A stretch of DNA of 37,131 nucleotides, taken from assembly GCA_902500775.1 (NCBI GenBank), contig CABVRZ010000036.1, forward strand, positions 1-37,131. The letters run 5' to 3'. The translations under genes were made by a program, and so were the position numbers. Under the pieces are notes generated by a model. That model saw only the letters and a list, made by a program, of their open reading frames with translations, was not told where the DNA came from and did no database searches. The stretch comes from an uncultured Nitrospira sp. (lineage in GTDB: Bacteria > Nitrospirota > Nitrospiria > Nitrospirales > Nitrospiraceae). Shown one piece after another: positions 1-8,726 of this stretch; the stretch's first letter is position 1, and each line of letters starts with the position of its first letter.

Positions 1-404
1 GCCCGATCGGCTATTGAACCAGTGTGGTTGCGCTCATCGTGAATAATGCAGGCTAATACCCGATTATTTTCATCACTCACCGACTCATCGCGTTGTTTAA
101 ACTTCTCCCTCTGGACCAAGTCTTGCTGTCAGAAAAAGCATTTTAGTTTGTCACACGTGTCAGTGGTCAATATTATTACGGTAGCTTTCCCATGAGCCAA
201 CCCCAAAGCAACCTCAGGTATCAATTGAGAAGGGGACCTGATAGTGCCCTGAGAGTTGCTCCTGGATAGCGGGGAACATTCACACGCGATTGACTGGATC
301 AGTCTGGGGTAGGGTGAGCGATCGCTCATGGCGTAAGTATTTATTGCATCAAACTGACGCTCCCTTGTTGGTAAATCATTTGCGAGATGCTCGGAGTTCA
401 GTGA
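1..404. other. Intergenic region upstream of the flippase gene
   Basis: No convincing gene is seen. The only open frame here (129-329, minus) is 66 codons, resembles no family I know and has no good ribosome binding site. The stretch is AT-richer by eye than the metabolic genes further right. It holds a perfect 14-base palindrome (315-328) about 76 bases before the flippase start and probably contains the promoter of the first polysaccharide gene, but I cannot fix a -35/-10 pair. Confidence 0.5.
315..328. promoter_or_regulatory. Perfect 14-base palindrome, possible operator
   Basis: The sequence tgagcgatcgctca equals its own reverse complement and lies in the leader of the flippase gene at 405. 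The GCGATCGC core recalls a motif that is over-represented in some genomes, so it could be chance or genome-wide. A dimeric regulator site is only one option. Confidence 0.25.
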
Positions 405-1967
405 ATGGGTGAGAAAGGCCGCATTGCGACTAACGCTGTATCATCAGTGGTTCAGATCGTCATCTCTGGCCTGACACTGGTAGTCCTCTATCGATATTTA
501 CTGGAGACGATCGGTGTCGAGAAATTAGGAGTCTGGTCGTTGGTCTTGGCAACAAGTTCAATGATTCAAGTCGCAAATTTCGGATTGACGGGAAGTATCG
601 TAAAGCACATTGCGGACTGCGATGCAAGAGGCGACAAACAGTCGCTGGCCCTTGCGGTCGAAACCGCAATCGTTACAGTGACGTTTTTAAGTTTGCTGTT
701 AATAATTTGTGCATATCCAGCCGCCACCTACTATCTTTCCTTTGCCATCGATGGTCAGTTGTGTCGTGAGGCGCTAGACATCCTGCCGATAGCGTTGGTT
801 GCATTCGCGCTACTGATGATCACGAGCGTCTATCAGTCAGGGTTGTACGGGTGTCAGCTCATTGTGCAGAGAAATGGTCTCTTGATTGGGGAGTCGTTTT
901 CTCACCTGGCACTGTGCCTGTTCCTGGCACCTCGATATGGGTTGCTGGGTCTCGCGTACGCGAGGGCGGCTCAAAATCTCATGACGCTGACGGCGTCTGC
1001 TGCGTTTCTGAAACGCAATGTATCGTCACTCTCATTATTTCCTTATCGGTGGGATAAGGACCAGTTCAAGCAGATGGTCGGTTATGCGGCGAGTTTCCAG
1101 ATTATCTCAGTCCTGGTGATGCTCTCTGATCCCATCACCAAGGCGCTTTTGGGCAGGCTGGGTGGGGTGTCTATGGTCGGCTATTATGAGATGGCTAATA
1201 AACTGGTGCAGTTGTTTCGATCACTCATCGTCAATGCAAACCAAGTTCTTGTTCCTGCATTTGCTAACCTCGGACAGTTGCAGCCATGGAGGGTGTCCGA
1301 ACTGTACCTGAAATCGTATCGCATAGTAATTTATCTCGCGCTTCCAGGGTTTGGCCTTATGACCGTTTGCATACCGTTGATCTCGGAGCTCTGGATTGGA
1401 CGGATCGAATCCGTCTTTGTCTGGTCAATGGTTCTACTGTGTGCTGGATGGTTTGCCAACACCCTGGCAGTACCGGCGTACTTTGCCAGTCTGGGCACAG
1501 GGGAGATGCGCATTAATGTCACATCTCATGTCGTCATGACGGTTACCAATATTGTTCTCGGGGTGTCCTTAGGGCAGGCTATCGGGGGGCTCGGAGTTAT
1601 CGCGGGGTGGGCGATTGCGTTGACCATTGGAGGCTTGTCGCTAAACCTCCTCTACTATCATCGAAAGTCCATTGCCCTCGGTCACCTATGTTCTCACGAT
1701 GATCGCATTCTTGGATTGCGCGTTGTCCTTGCCCTGGGGGCATCCTGCCTTGCTTGGCAAGTGTTCCCGAGCGCATGGGACGTATCGCTGCCGGCACTAG
1801 GTGTTTCAGGCAAGTGGGGAACGATGTTGACGAGCGTCGTAACAATCGTAGGCTATCTTGGAATCCTGACTCTGCAAGTATGGAAGCATTCTATAAGAAA
1901 TGATGTGCAAGGATGGCTTATCGGTGCATTTGCAAGGAAACCAGCAGTGCACGCTCGTATTGACTGA
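405..1967 (+). CDS. Wzx-type polysaccharide flippase (MOP superfamily)
   Basis: The 520-residue protein is hydrophobic throughout, with roughly 12-14 membrane segments. Its N-terminus has the look of Polysacc_synt/MVF flippases, with a first helix near residues 10-30 and a loop near LGVWSLVLATS. Such proteins turn undecaprenyl-linked sugar repeat units across the inner membrane. The ATG at 405 follows a CGGAG ribosome binding site at 392-396. It is the first gene of a plus-strand run ending at 7928 that also has a Wzy-like protein and glycosyltransferases, which supports the flippase call. The polar C-terminal tail (from about 500) is short. Family confidence is high; the substrate is unknown. 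Confidence 0.88.
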   Translation: MGEKGRIATNAVSSVVQIVISGLTLVVLYRYLLETIGVEKLGVWSLVLATSSMIQVANFGLTGSIVKHIADCDARGDKQSLALAVETAIVTVTFLSLLLIICAYPAATYYLSFAIDGQLCREALDILPIALVAFALLMITSVYQSGLYGCQLIVQRNGLLIGESFSHLALCLFLAPRYGLLGLAYARAAQNLMTLTASAAFLKRNVSSLSLFPYRWDKDQFKQMVGYAASFQIISVLVMLSDPITKALLGRLGGVSMVGYYEMANKLVQLFRSLIVNANQVLVPAFANLGQLQPWRVSELYLKSYRIVIYLALPGFGLMTVCIPLISELWIGRIESVFVWSMVLLCAGWFANTLAVPAYFASLGTGEMRINVTSHVVMTVTNIVLGVSLGQAIGGLGVIAGWAIALTIGGLSLNLLYYHRKSIALGHLCSHDDRILGLRVVLALGASCLAWQVFPSAWDVSLPALGVSGKWGTMLTSVVTIVGYLGILTLQVWKHSIRNDVQGWLIGAFARKPAVHARID

Positions 1968-1996
1968 ATAAGGCCATTGATATGGGAGGCGTTGGT

Positions 1997-2713
1997 ATGT
2001 TGCGTACTGAAGTGAAGAATGGGCTGAGGAAACTGGGTTATGTCGCGTCCCGATATGATCATAGACGCGATCCGTTTGCAGTCAGGAAACACTTTTTTGA
2101 AATGTGTGGTATCAACCTCGTGTTTGACATCGGTGCGAACAGCGGACAATTTGCCCAGCAGTTACTTGAGTCAGGCTATAGGGGGAAAATCGTCTCTTTT
2201 GAACCGCTGTCTGCGGCGTTTGAAAAGCTCTCCGAAGCTGCCCAAAAGCATTCTGACTGGAACGCCGTGCATTGTGCACTAGGGCATGAAGAGGGTTCAG
2301 CAGAGATCAACGTCGCGGCGAACTCGTGGAGCAGCTCGCTTCTCACAATGCTTCCCGCTCATCTGGAGTCCGCCCCAAACTCAGTCTACATCGCTACAGA
2401 GACGATACAGATTAAGACTCTTGATGCACTGTACCCAAGTTATCGCTCGAACGACAGTCATGCGTTTCTCAAAATAGATACTCAGGGCTTCACGATGAAG
2501 GTTCTCGAAGGAGGGAGTCAGACGCTTGAGGAGATTCCTGGGCTTCAAGTCGAGATGTCGTTGGTACCACTGTATGAAGGAGAGCCGCTAATCGCCGAAG
2601 TCATGTCATTTTTGCAAGGAAGGGGGTTTACTCCGATCGCCATATTCCCTGAATTTTTTGATGACCGCACGGGCCAACAGTTACAAGTTAACGGTCTTTT
2701 TTTTCGTCTCTGA
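1997..2713 (+). CDS. FkbM family SAM-dependent methyltransferase
   Basis: The protein carries an N-terminal class I methyltransferase motif I (LVFDIGANSGQFAQ) followed by an acidic beta-2 end (IVSFEPLS) and the late FLKIDTQGFTMKVLEGG segment typical of the FkbM family, which O-methylates sugars and other metabolites. In this setting a methyl group on the exopolysaccharide is the likely product. The ATG at 1997 is chosen because GGGAGG lies seven bases upstream. An in-frame ATG at 1982 with a weaker AAGG would add five residues. It begins about 30 bases after the flippase stop, so the two are probably co-transcribed. The sugar and position methylated cannot be read from sequence. Confidence 0.88.
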   Translation: MLRTEVKNGLRKLGYVASRYDHRRDPFAVRKHFFEMCGINLVFDIGANSGQFAQQLLESGYRGKIVSFEPLSAAFEKLSEAAQKHSDWNAVHCALGHEEGSAEINVAANSWSSSLLTMLPAHLESAPNSVYIATETIQIKTLDALYPSYRSNDSHAFLKIDTQGFTMKVLEGGSQTLEEIPGLQVEMSLVPLYEGEPLIAEVMSFLQGRGFTPIAIFPEFFDDRTGQQLQVNGLFFRL

Positions 2714-2727
2714 ATCGTTAAGGTGCC

Positions 2728-4161
2728 ATGCTGTATTACACCATTGCTGGCGGTGCTCTCTGTCTGATTGGATTTTGCCTGCTGCCTCCAAGAGTCAAGG
2801 TGCTTATTGCGTTCTTCGTGATGACCTCCTGTTTTGATCTCGTGCCGAGAAGTTTCTTCAGAATTGACGTATGGGACGTCGGCGCGATCCTTCTGCTGAT
2901 CGCATGGTTTCAGTTGTCATTACGGAAAACCACAGTGCCAGTATCGACAATAGGCTATGTGGTCTGGCTCAGAATAATTCTAGGTTGGATGACTCTGTGT
3001 CTCTTGTGGTCGGTTCTGATCTATGAGTACCCGGGACTGAATAGCGTAAAAGCCTCACGGCAAATGATCATCGGTCTCCTCTCATTCTTTGTTTTCAAGG
3101 AACTCTTCGCGCTGGATAAAGGCGCCTACGAATTCTTTAACCGTGCTCTGTACGTCGCTACGTTTATTCTGTTGCCGGTCTGTCTGGTTCAGTTTGTTCT
3201 GCATAAGCCGTTATTGTTCGGTCTATACAGAGAATACGGTGATGTCACCAGATCTTTGCCGGTATTTCTTCCAGTAGTGCTTTTATACATGTGGATGATT
3301 ACCTCAAAAGTCCTCACGGCAACCAAGATCGCGATGCACGAGGTATTGTATGCCGGAATGGCTATCGCTGTAACCCTGCTTACCTTTACCAGAGGAATTT
3401 ACCTTGTGGTGCTCTGTGTCTTTGGTATCCTGATCGTCACGCTTGCGCTGAGGAACAGTTCCGGGGACATAAAACTCAATTGGGTTGCGGTGCCGGTGTT
3501 GTTCATCCTGTTCACGCTATGTGGGGCTGGTCTCTATGTCAGCGGATACGCAGATAAGGTTATTGAACGATTCACCAGCGCCATGGAGCTCGTCCTAGAG
3601 CAAAAAGCAAAAACAAATAAGGACAATGAAGATACGTATACCGGAAGATTGGGCATTGCCAAAGAACGATTCATGCTTGTCCTGGCGCATAACCCCATCA
3701 TTGGATACGGGTTCATTCATGAAGACGATGTGCCAAGGGCACTGAGGACCAAGCTCAAATATGGATCAGTCATATACACTCCTCAATACATTGAGCGATA
3801 CCAGGCAGGTTATCCCTACGTCCTGGCGCTTCATTCAGCGGATATTGGATGGGCTGATATCATGATTAATACGGGTTTTGTGGGATTGGCTCTGTGGATA
3901 GTACTGTTTGCTGTCGTTGTAATTAATTTCTATACAACAGCCAGACGAACGTCAGCGACCTATTACCATGCTCGCTTGGCACACTTTCTGCAGTTTATTT
4001 TCGGCATATTGCTCATGTTTGAGAGCAATACGTTTGTCACTCTGGTTCAGATTCCAGCGTTCATACTGGCGGGATACTGGTATTGCTCAAGCGGTCAGAC
4101 GGAGCTGCAATCAGAGGGCGCGTTAGCCGCATCAATGGAAATTGCTCCTGTGACAGCATGA
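2728..4161 (+). CDS. Wzy/O-antigen ligase-like polysaccharide polymerase
   Basis: The 477-residue protein has about 10-12 membrane helices and one large soluble loop (about residues 285-375) that contains ETYTGRLGIAKER and NPIIGYGF. This is the layout of Wzy_C/O-antigen ligase proteins, where conserved loop arginines act on undecaprenyl-linked donors. It would polymerise repeat units at the periplasmic face of the inner membrane. The ATG follows AAGGTG and lies 14 bases after the methyltransferase stop. Primary sequence is poorly conserved in this family, so polymerase rather than ligase is inferred from the adjacent flippase. Confidence 0.78.
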   Translation: MLYYTIAGGALCLIGFCLLPPRVKVLIAFFVMTSCFDLVPRSFFRIDVWDVGAILLLIAWFQLSLRKTTVPVSTIGYVVWLRIILGWMTLCLLWSVLIYEYPGLNSVKASRQMIIGLLSFFVFKELFALDKGAYEFFNRALYVATFILLPVCLVQFVLHKPLLFGLYREYGDVTRSLPVFLPVVLLYMWMITSKVLTATKIAMHEVLYAGMAIAVTLLTFTRGIYLVVLCVFGILIVTLALRNSSGDIKLNWVAVPVLFILFTLCGAGLYVSGYADKVIERFTSAMELVLEQKAKTNKDNEDTYTGRLGIAKERFMLVLAHNPIIGYGFIHEDDVPRALRTKLKYGSVIYTPQYIERYQAGYPYVLALHSADIGWADIMINTGFVGLALWIVLFAVVVINFYTTARRTSATYYHARLAHFLQFIFGILLMFESNTFVTLVQIPAFILAGYWYCSSGQTELQSEGALAASMEIAPVTA

Positions 4162-4287
4162 AATGACGGGTGGTTGTTATCGGACCGGCATGTTTGGCGG
4201 GATTACGAATCGTCGTCTTTGAGACGGCGATTTCAGACCAGCCCAAGACTCGCCGTGCTGGGGTGGATGCATAGGAGAGAACAAAGC

Positions 4288-5964
4288 ATGCGACTTGAGA
4301 CCCTCCGGGCGATAGCCGTGATCGTGCTCTCTGTTGTGATCGCTGCATGTGCAAATAACGACGGAGTCGAGAGCCCCAATACCACTGTGAACACTCCCGG
4401 ACCCATCTTCTATATTGATCCGACGTGCATGGATAATGGAGATGGTACTACGACAACGTGTGGTGAGCATGGGCCATTCAACAGCTGGAGGAACATTGCA
4501 TCTTGGATCCCAGGCGCTATCTATGCAGGAAAAGGCGGCGAGTCGGAAACACTGACTAATTTCATTATGAGGCAAAGTGGATCTCCGGGGAAGCCCATTA
4601 CGGTCACTTCGTTCGGCAATGGCCGGTTTACCTTCAAGAGCACAAGCTCTTATGCGCTCGCTGCGCTCAATGCGAGTTACATTACATGGGACAATGTTGG
4701 ATTCGAAAGCACGGTCACACATTGTCTCTACCTAGCCTCGACCGGGCGTCATCTTATCGTGCAGAGAAGCACCTTTACCCGATGTGGGCAGAATGGAATC
4801 GCGACCCATGGAGTTGAGTTTGCACAGGGGCCTACGACTGATTTCGATGATATTGCCATCATAGACAACACGTTCACAGATGTGACGGGATCTGCAGTCA
4901 ATGGGGATCTTGATGTCGCATCCAGTCAGAATTGGGATACCATCACCATCTGGAATAACACCATTACTGGAGCTGGATCACAATCCTCCGCACCTGCGAT
5001 TGATTTTGTTGCCATTGCTGGTACAGCAGCTTCAATTTCCAATATTGATATTTCGGGGAATGTGATCACGAATAGTAATGTGGGATGGGAGCCTGCCTCC
5101 TCACTAATTCGTGTCTTTCGTAACCTGACGAGGTTCCCCCATGAGAACCGCTTTCTAGGGATTCGAGTTACGAACAACACCCTCTCGAATAGCCGAGGCG
5201 GCATTTTTGTTTCGCATGTGGGTTTGTTGCCAGGAGTGCAAAATTGCATTTGTAACAATACGCTCTCAAATCTAGTCACCAATGCGGGAATTGCGCCTTG
5301 GGCTACCACTGACATGCTCGTGGAGGACAATACGATCACCGGTTTGATCCCCGGCATAACCGGTATTGACGGGATGGGAATTGACGCTGAGCGAAATACC
5401 GCCCCTCGCCCACATCATGTGATTATTCGACGCAACATCATTCGCGACAATCTTGGGGGGCATGGAAACCCTACCGGGCAGGGAATCTATCTGTGGGGAA
5501 GTGCGTCGACCGATGTCTATGCCAATTTGGTTGTCCATTGTCATACCGGTCTGTTGATTGATGGGGGAGAAAATTCCGATGAGAACTTTATCGGGAATAA
5601 TACGATTGTCGATTCAACCCAAGACGGTATCTGGGCCAGTTTTTCTGAGACGCAAATCAGTCAGTTCACGAATAACATCGTCGTGGGTAGCGGGCGATAT
5701 GGCTTCTACAGATTCGGAGTATCAGACCAGATCTTGGCAAGAAATCTTTTCTTTGGAAATCAAGGTGGTGATTATTTTCGGCAAGCTTCTCATCCTACGG
5801 ATATCGTAGGAACTGACCCGTTATTTGTCGCTCCCAATGACTACCGACTTCACGCCATGTCACCGGCGAGAGGAGTTGGTGTCGATTGGGGGAGTCAGTG
5901 TGCGGACTTACTTAGCCGTCCTTGTTTACCCGGACACATCAATCTCGGTGCGTATCAGAATTAG
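4288..5964 (+). CDS. Secreted right-handed beta-helix repeat lipoprotein
   Basis: The frame stays open upstream from a TTG at 4174, but the ATG at 4288 is preceded by AGGAGAG and begins a lipoprotein signal with lipobox VIAAC (Cys21), so 558 residues is the better model. The mature part consists of many short turns rich in NNT, GNVIT, DNTIT and NNTLS, the pattern of parallel beta-helix proteins (PbH1 repeats) such as polysaccharide lyases, epimerases and surface adhesins. I see no catalytic signature that chooses between these. Its place between the polymerase and a glycosyltransferase suggests binding, cutting or epimerising the polymer in the periplasm or at the outer membrane. The fold is well supported; the activity is not. 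Confidence 0.78.
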   Translation: MRLETLRAIAVIVLSVVIAACANNDGVESPNTTVNTPGPIFYIDPTCMDNGDGTTTTCGEHGPFNSWRNIASWIPGAIYAGKGGESETLTNFIMRQSGSPGKPITVTSFGNGRFTFKSTSSYALAALNASYITWDNVGFESTVTHCLYLASTGRHLIVQRSTFTRCGQNGIATHGVEFAQGPTTDFDDIAIIDNTFTDVTGSAVNGDLDVASSQNWDTITIWNNTITGAGSQSSAPAIDFVAIAGTAASISNIDISGNVITNSNVGWEPASSLIRVFRNLTRFPHENRFLGIRVTNNTLSNSRGGIFVSHVGLLPGVQNCICNNTLSNLVTNAGIAPWATTDMLVEDNTITGLIPGITGIDGMGIDAERNTAPRPHHVIIRRNIIRDNLGGHGNPTGQGIYLWGSASTDVYANLVVHCHTGLLIDGGENSDENFIGNNTIVDSTQDGIWASFSETQISQFTNNIVVGSGRYGFYRFGVSDQILARNLFFGNQGGDYFRQASHPTDIVGTDPLFVAPNDYRLHAMSPARGVGVDWGSQCADLLSRPCLPGHINLGAYQN

Positions 5965-5976
5965 GAGGGAAGGAGT

Positions 5977-6873
5977 GTGGGAACTTCTCACAGTCATGAT
6001 CCGCTGGAATCAACAGCGATGAATAGCACGAACGCGCTCACGAACCGTATGGCTCATCCGTTGAAATTGACGATCATTACGCCTTCGTTTAATCAGGTGC
6101 CTTACATCGAACAGACCATTCGCTCCGTGCTGGGGCAAGATTATCCCTATGTAGAGCATATCGTCATTGATGGAGGCTCAACTGATTGTACGGTCGATGT
6201 GCTCAAGAAGTATCCGCATCTCCGGTGGGTGTCGGAGAAAGATCGAGGGCAAGCGGATGCGTTGAACAAAGGGCTGGCCAAAGCAAGCGGCGATATCATT
6301 GGTTGGATCAACTCCGACGACTATTATGAGCCTAAGATATTTGGATCGATCGTGAAGTGCTTCGAAGATCCGGATGTCATGTGGGTAACCGGGCATCTCA
6401 CCTTCCTATGGGACCAAACTGGGGAGTTGGTCGCCAAGAAGAGTCCTCCCATCAGTTATGCTCGGCTCCTCAACAACCCAGACATTGTCCGCCAACCAGC
6501 GACATTTTTTCGGAAGAGCTTCATCGAACAAGCCGGAGGATGGAGTTCGTGTTTTTTTATGGCGATGGACTTCGATCTCTGGGTTCGCCTTGCGAAGATA
6601 TCCTCGCCCCAAATGATCGATAAGAATCTGGCGTACTTCCGTATCCATGCTCTACAGAAAACGTCTCATGCGAATACGCTTCGCCAGAAACGTGAGATTC
6701 TAACTATTTTAACTCGTGAGAATGTTTCTTGGACCATCAGGGCTAGAGTCAGCATGCAGAAAAACTGGGCCACACTGAAAGGGCGAGTTAAGGAAATCCT
6801 ACTTAGGCTCAAAATAATCTCCCAGAAAGGACCGACTCGCCAACTTCGAGCAGATGCTGGAATGAAGGGATGA
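5977..6873 (+). CDS. Glycosyltransferase family 2
   Basis: The N-terminal GT-A domain shows LTIITPSFNQVPYIEQTIRS, then IVIDGGSTD, then the acidic NSDDYYEP site (residues 112-119, in place of the canonical DXD) that binds the metal and nucleotide sugar. The later MAMDFDLWVRLAK segment (about 196-208) fits the acceptor-side region of this WcaA-like group. It is a cytosolic enzyme that adds one sugar to the lipid-linked repeat unit. The start is a GTG at 5977 directly after a very strong GGAGGGAAGGAG stretch that overlaps the preceding stop codon. An ATG at 6019 is the alternative. Donor and linkage are unknown. Confidence 0.88.
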   Translation: MGTSHSHDPLESTAMNSTNALTNRMAHPLKLTIITPSFNQVPYIEQTIRSVLGQDYPYVEHIVIDGGSTDCTVDVLKKYPHLRWVSEKDRGQADALNKGLAKASGDIIGWINSDDYYEPKIFGSIVKCFEDPDVMWVTGHLTFLWDQTGELVAKKSPPISYARLLNNPDIVRQPATFFRKSFIEQAGGWSSCFFMAMDFDLWVRLAKISSPQMIDKNLAYFRIHALQKTSHANTLRQKREILTILTRENVSWTIRARVSMQKNWATLKGRVKEILLRLKIISQKGPTRQLRADAGMKG

Positions 6874-7928
6874 AAGTTGCTCATTTAATTTGGAGCTTCA
6901 AGGCTGGGGGCTCGGAAACCATGTTGGTGGATATTGCCAATGAGCAAGCCTTATCCAATGATGTGGCGATATTTATCGGAAACACTGACGTCGATGAGGT
7001 TGTCCTGAAATCGCTGAACGAAAGGGTCAAAGTGGAATTGATTGGTAGACCTCCTGCCAGTCAGAACCTCTGGTACATCGTTAAGCTCATCCGAGCACTC
7101 ATGGCTTTCGATCCCGATATCGTTCATGCTCATCAGGAAAGTTTCATTAAGTTTCTCAGGCTGCTTTCTTTTCATAAGGTGATGACTGTCCATGATACGA
7201 ACCAGAGGTTGAAAAATGTGCAAGGATATGATGCCATTTTCAGCATATCAGAGGCGGTGAGGGACGATATCCAAGTAAAGCAGCCTGGCATTCGCTCAAC
7301 CGTCATACCCAATGGCATTTGTTTTTCAGCAGTTAAGGCCAAGACCAGCTATGGCCAGCTGCCGTTTCGGATTGTGCAAGTCGGACGACTTGATCACCAA
7401 ATCAAAGGCCAGGATATTCTTCTGAGAGCCTTGCAATCAGTGTCGCAGTTATTCGAAGGCAGGAGCATTGTGATTGACTTTATTGGAGTGGGACCTTCTA
7501 AAGAATACCTGAGCATCCTTGCTGAGGAGTTAGGATTAGCAGAACAGTGCCGATTTGTAGGTGGGCAATCGAGGAAGACTATCTATGAGCAATTGCATAC
7601 CTATGATCTGCTCGTGCAACCGTCTCGATATGAAGGCTTTGGGCTCACAGTAGTTGAGGCCATGGCTGCACGAGTACCAGTCCTCGTTTCAAACAGACAG
7701 GGTCCTATGGAAATCATTGAAAACGGGAAACATGGCTACTTCTTCACAGCAGAAAATCACGTGGATTGTGGCCAGAAAATAGTCTCCATCATCAAGGACT
7801 CACAAAAAGAGAATTTCCCTGAAAAGCTTATTGCACATGCTGAATATGCGAAGAAGCAATTCGATATTGCAAATACTGCACATCAATATCTTGATGCATA
7901 CGCCAGGGTAATATCAGCCAAATCGTAA
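6870..7928 (+). CDS. Glycosyltransferase family 4 (GT-B)
   Basis: The 352-residue protein has the two-domain GT-B plan. The N-terminal half has an AGGSETMLVDIA loop and IVHAHQES. The C-terminal half has VGRLDHQIKGQD (Arg173, Lys179) and PSRYEGFGLTVVEAMA, the EX7E motif with Glu255 and Glu263. It is a retaining transferase that extends the lipid-linked oligosaccharide. Its ATG overlaps the stop of the GT2 gene by four bases (ATGA), so the two are translationally coupled. It is the last plus-strand gene before two minus-strand genes, and no clear terminator follows. Confidence 0.9.
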   Translation: MKVAHLIWSFKAGGSETMLVDIANEQALSNDVAIFIGNTDVDEVVLKSLNERVKVELIGRPPASQNLWYIVKLIRALMAFDPDIVHAHQESFIKFLRLLSFHKVMTVHDTNQRLKNVQGYDAIFSISEAVRDDIQVKQPGIRSTVIPNGICFSAVKAKTSYGQLPFRIVQVGRLDHQIKGQDILLRALQSVSQLFEGRSIVIDFIGVGPSKEYLSILAEELGLAEQCRFVGGQSRKTIYEQLHTYDLLVQPSRYEGFGLTVVEAMAARVPVLVSNRQGPMEIIENGKHGYFFTAENHVDCGQKIVSIIKDSQKENFPEKLIAHAEYAKKQFDIANTAHQYLDAYARVISAKS

Positions 7929-8073
7929 ACGCAGCAGCATAGTCTCGCGTCAGGCCCAAACACCACACTCTAATCGCAACCATCGCCCATCGATCTCTGA
8001 TACGAACAACTTGAGGTCGGTTGCCGAATCGCGCCTAGAAAGGCAACGGTTCATGCGTTCAGATACCAGCGAC

Positions 8074-8622
8074 TCAAACGATAAATCCGATCCTAGTGGC
8101 CATTTTGGCATTCATCTCATTCCTCATCGACTGCGTGATAGCGTGGCGGACTGAGTACTCCTCACAAAAGCACGGGCCGGCTTTCAATTCCCGACCTCGC
8201 TTCTCCACCCATTGCTCGACAGAACTAGTAGTCCGGGCGGGATTTCCACAAGCGACCACATTGTCGGGAACATCCCGAGAAACGACGCTAACTGCTCCTA
8301 TTACGACGTTATTACCTATTCGCACTCCGGGAAGCACGATTGACCCTGCCCCGATAAATACGCGATTGCCGATATCTACCTTGCCAATTCTGACGTAGCC
8401 CAAGTGAGACTGCGTACTAGCGTCATGAGCCAAAATGTGCACGTTTGGAGCCATTGTGACATGAGCTCCAATCGTAATGTGGTGACAATGACTCCAATCG
8501 ATAATTACGCCTTTCATCATCTTAAAGTTTGCTCCGACTATTAGACCTCGCCTCTTGAGTTCGCTAACAAGATCGGGTTCAAGCCAGCGGCGATAGATGT
8601 AACGAAAAATCTGGTGCAGCAT
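8074..8622 (-). CDS. Hexapeptide-repeat (left-handed beta-helix) acyltransferase
   Basis: The 182-residue protein consists of hexapeptide repeats, such as VRIGKVDIGNRVFIGAGS and VRIGNNVVIGAVSVV, and ends its core with CGNPAR. This matches WcaF/NodL/maltose-acetyltransferase-type enzymes that transfer acetyl from acetyl-CoA to sugars as trimers. A histidine within HHITIGAHV lies near the usual active region, but the catalytic residue is not assigned. The ATG follows GGGAGGG with six bases between. The gene lies about 100 bases downstream of the large minus-strand gene and converges with the GT4 gene at 6870. It probably O-acetylates the exopolysaccharide. Confidence 0.85.
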   Translation of the reverse strand: MLHQIFRYIYRRWLEPDLVSELKRRGLIVGANFKMMKGVIIDWSHCHHITIGAHVTMAPNVHILAHDASTQSHLGYVRIGKVDIGNRVFIGAGSIVLPGVRIGNNVVIGAVSVVSRDVPDNVVACGNPARTTSSVEQWVEKRGRELKAGPCFCEEYSVRHAITQSMRNEMNAKMATRIGFIV

Positions 8623-8726
8623 TTATAGCCCTCCCATGTCGTGCCGGTCTTTTACATGAGTAGACCTTGACTGATACTATGCCGTGATAGCGCCATTCAC
8701 CTCCCGGCGGCTTCAATCACAAGGGG

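Noticed and set aside
129-329. Open frame of 66 codons on the minus strand in the first gap
   Set aside because: There is no ribosome binding site or resemblance; it is probably chance.
4177-4722. Open frame of 181 codons on the minus strand
   Set aside because: It lies opposite the signal peptide and first turns of the beta-helix lipoprotein, which has a lipobox and a good ribosome binding site.
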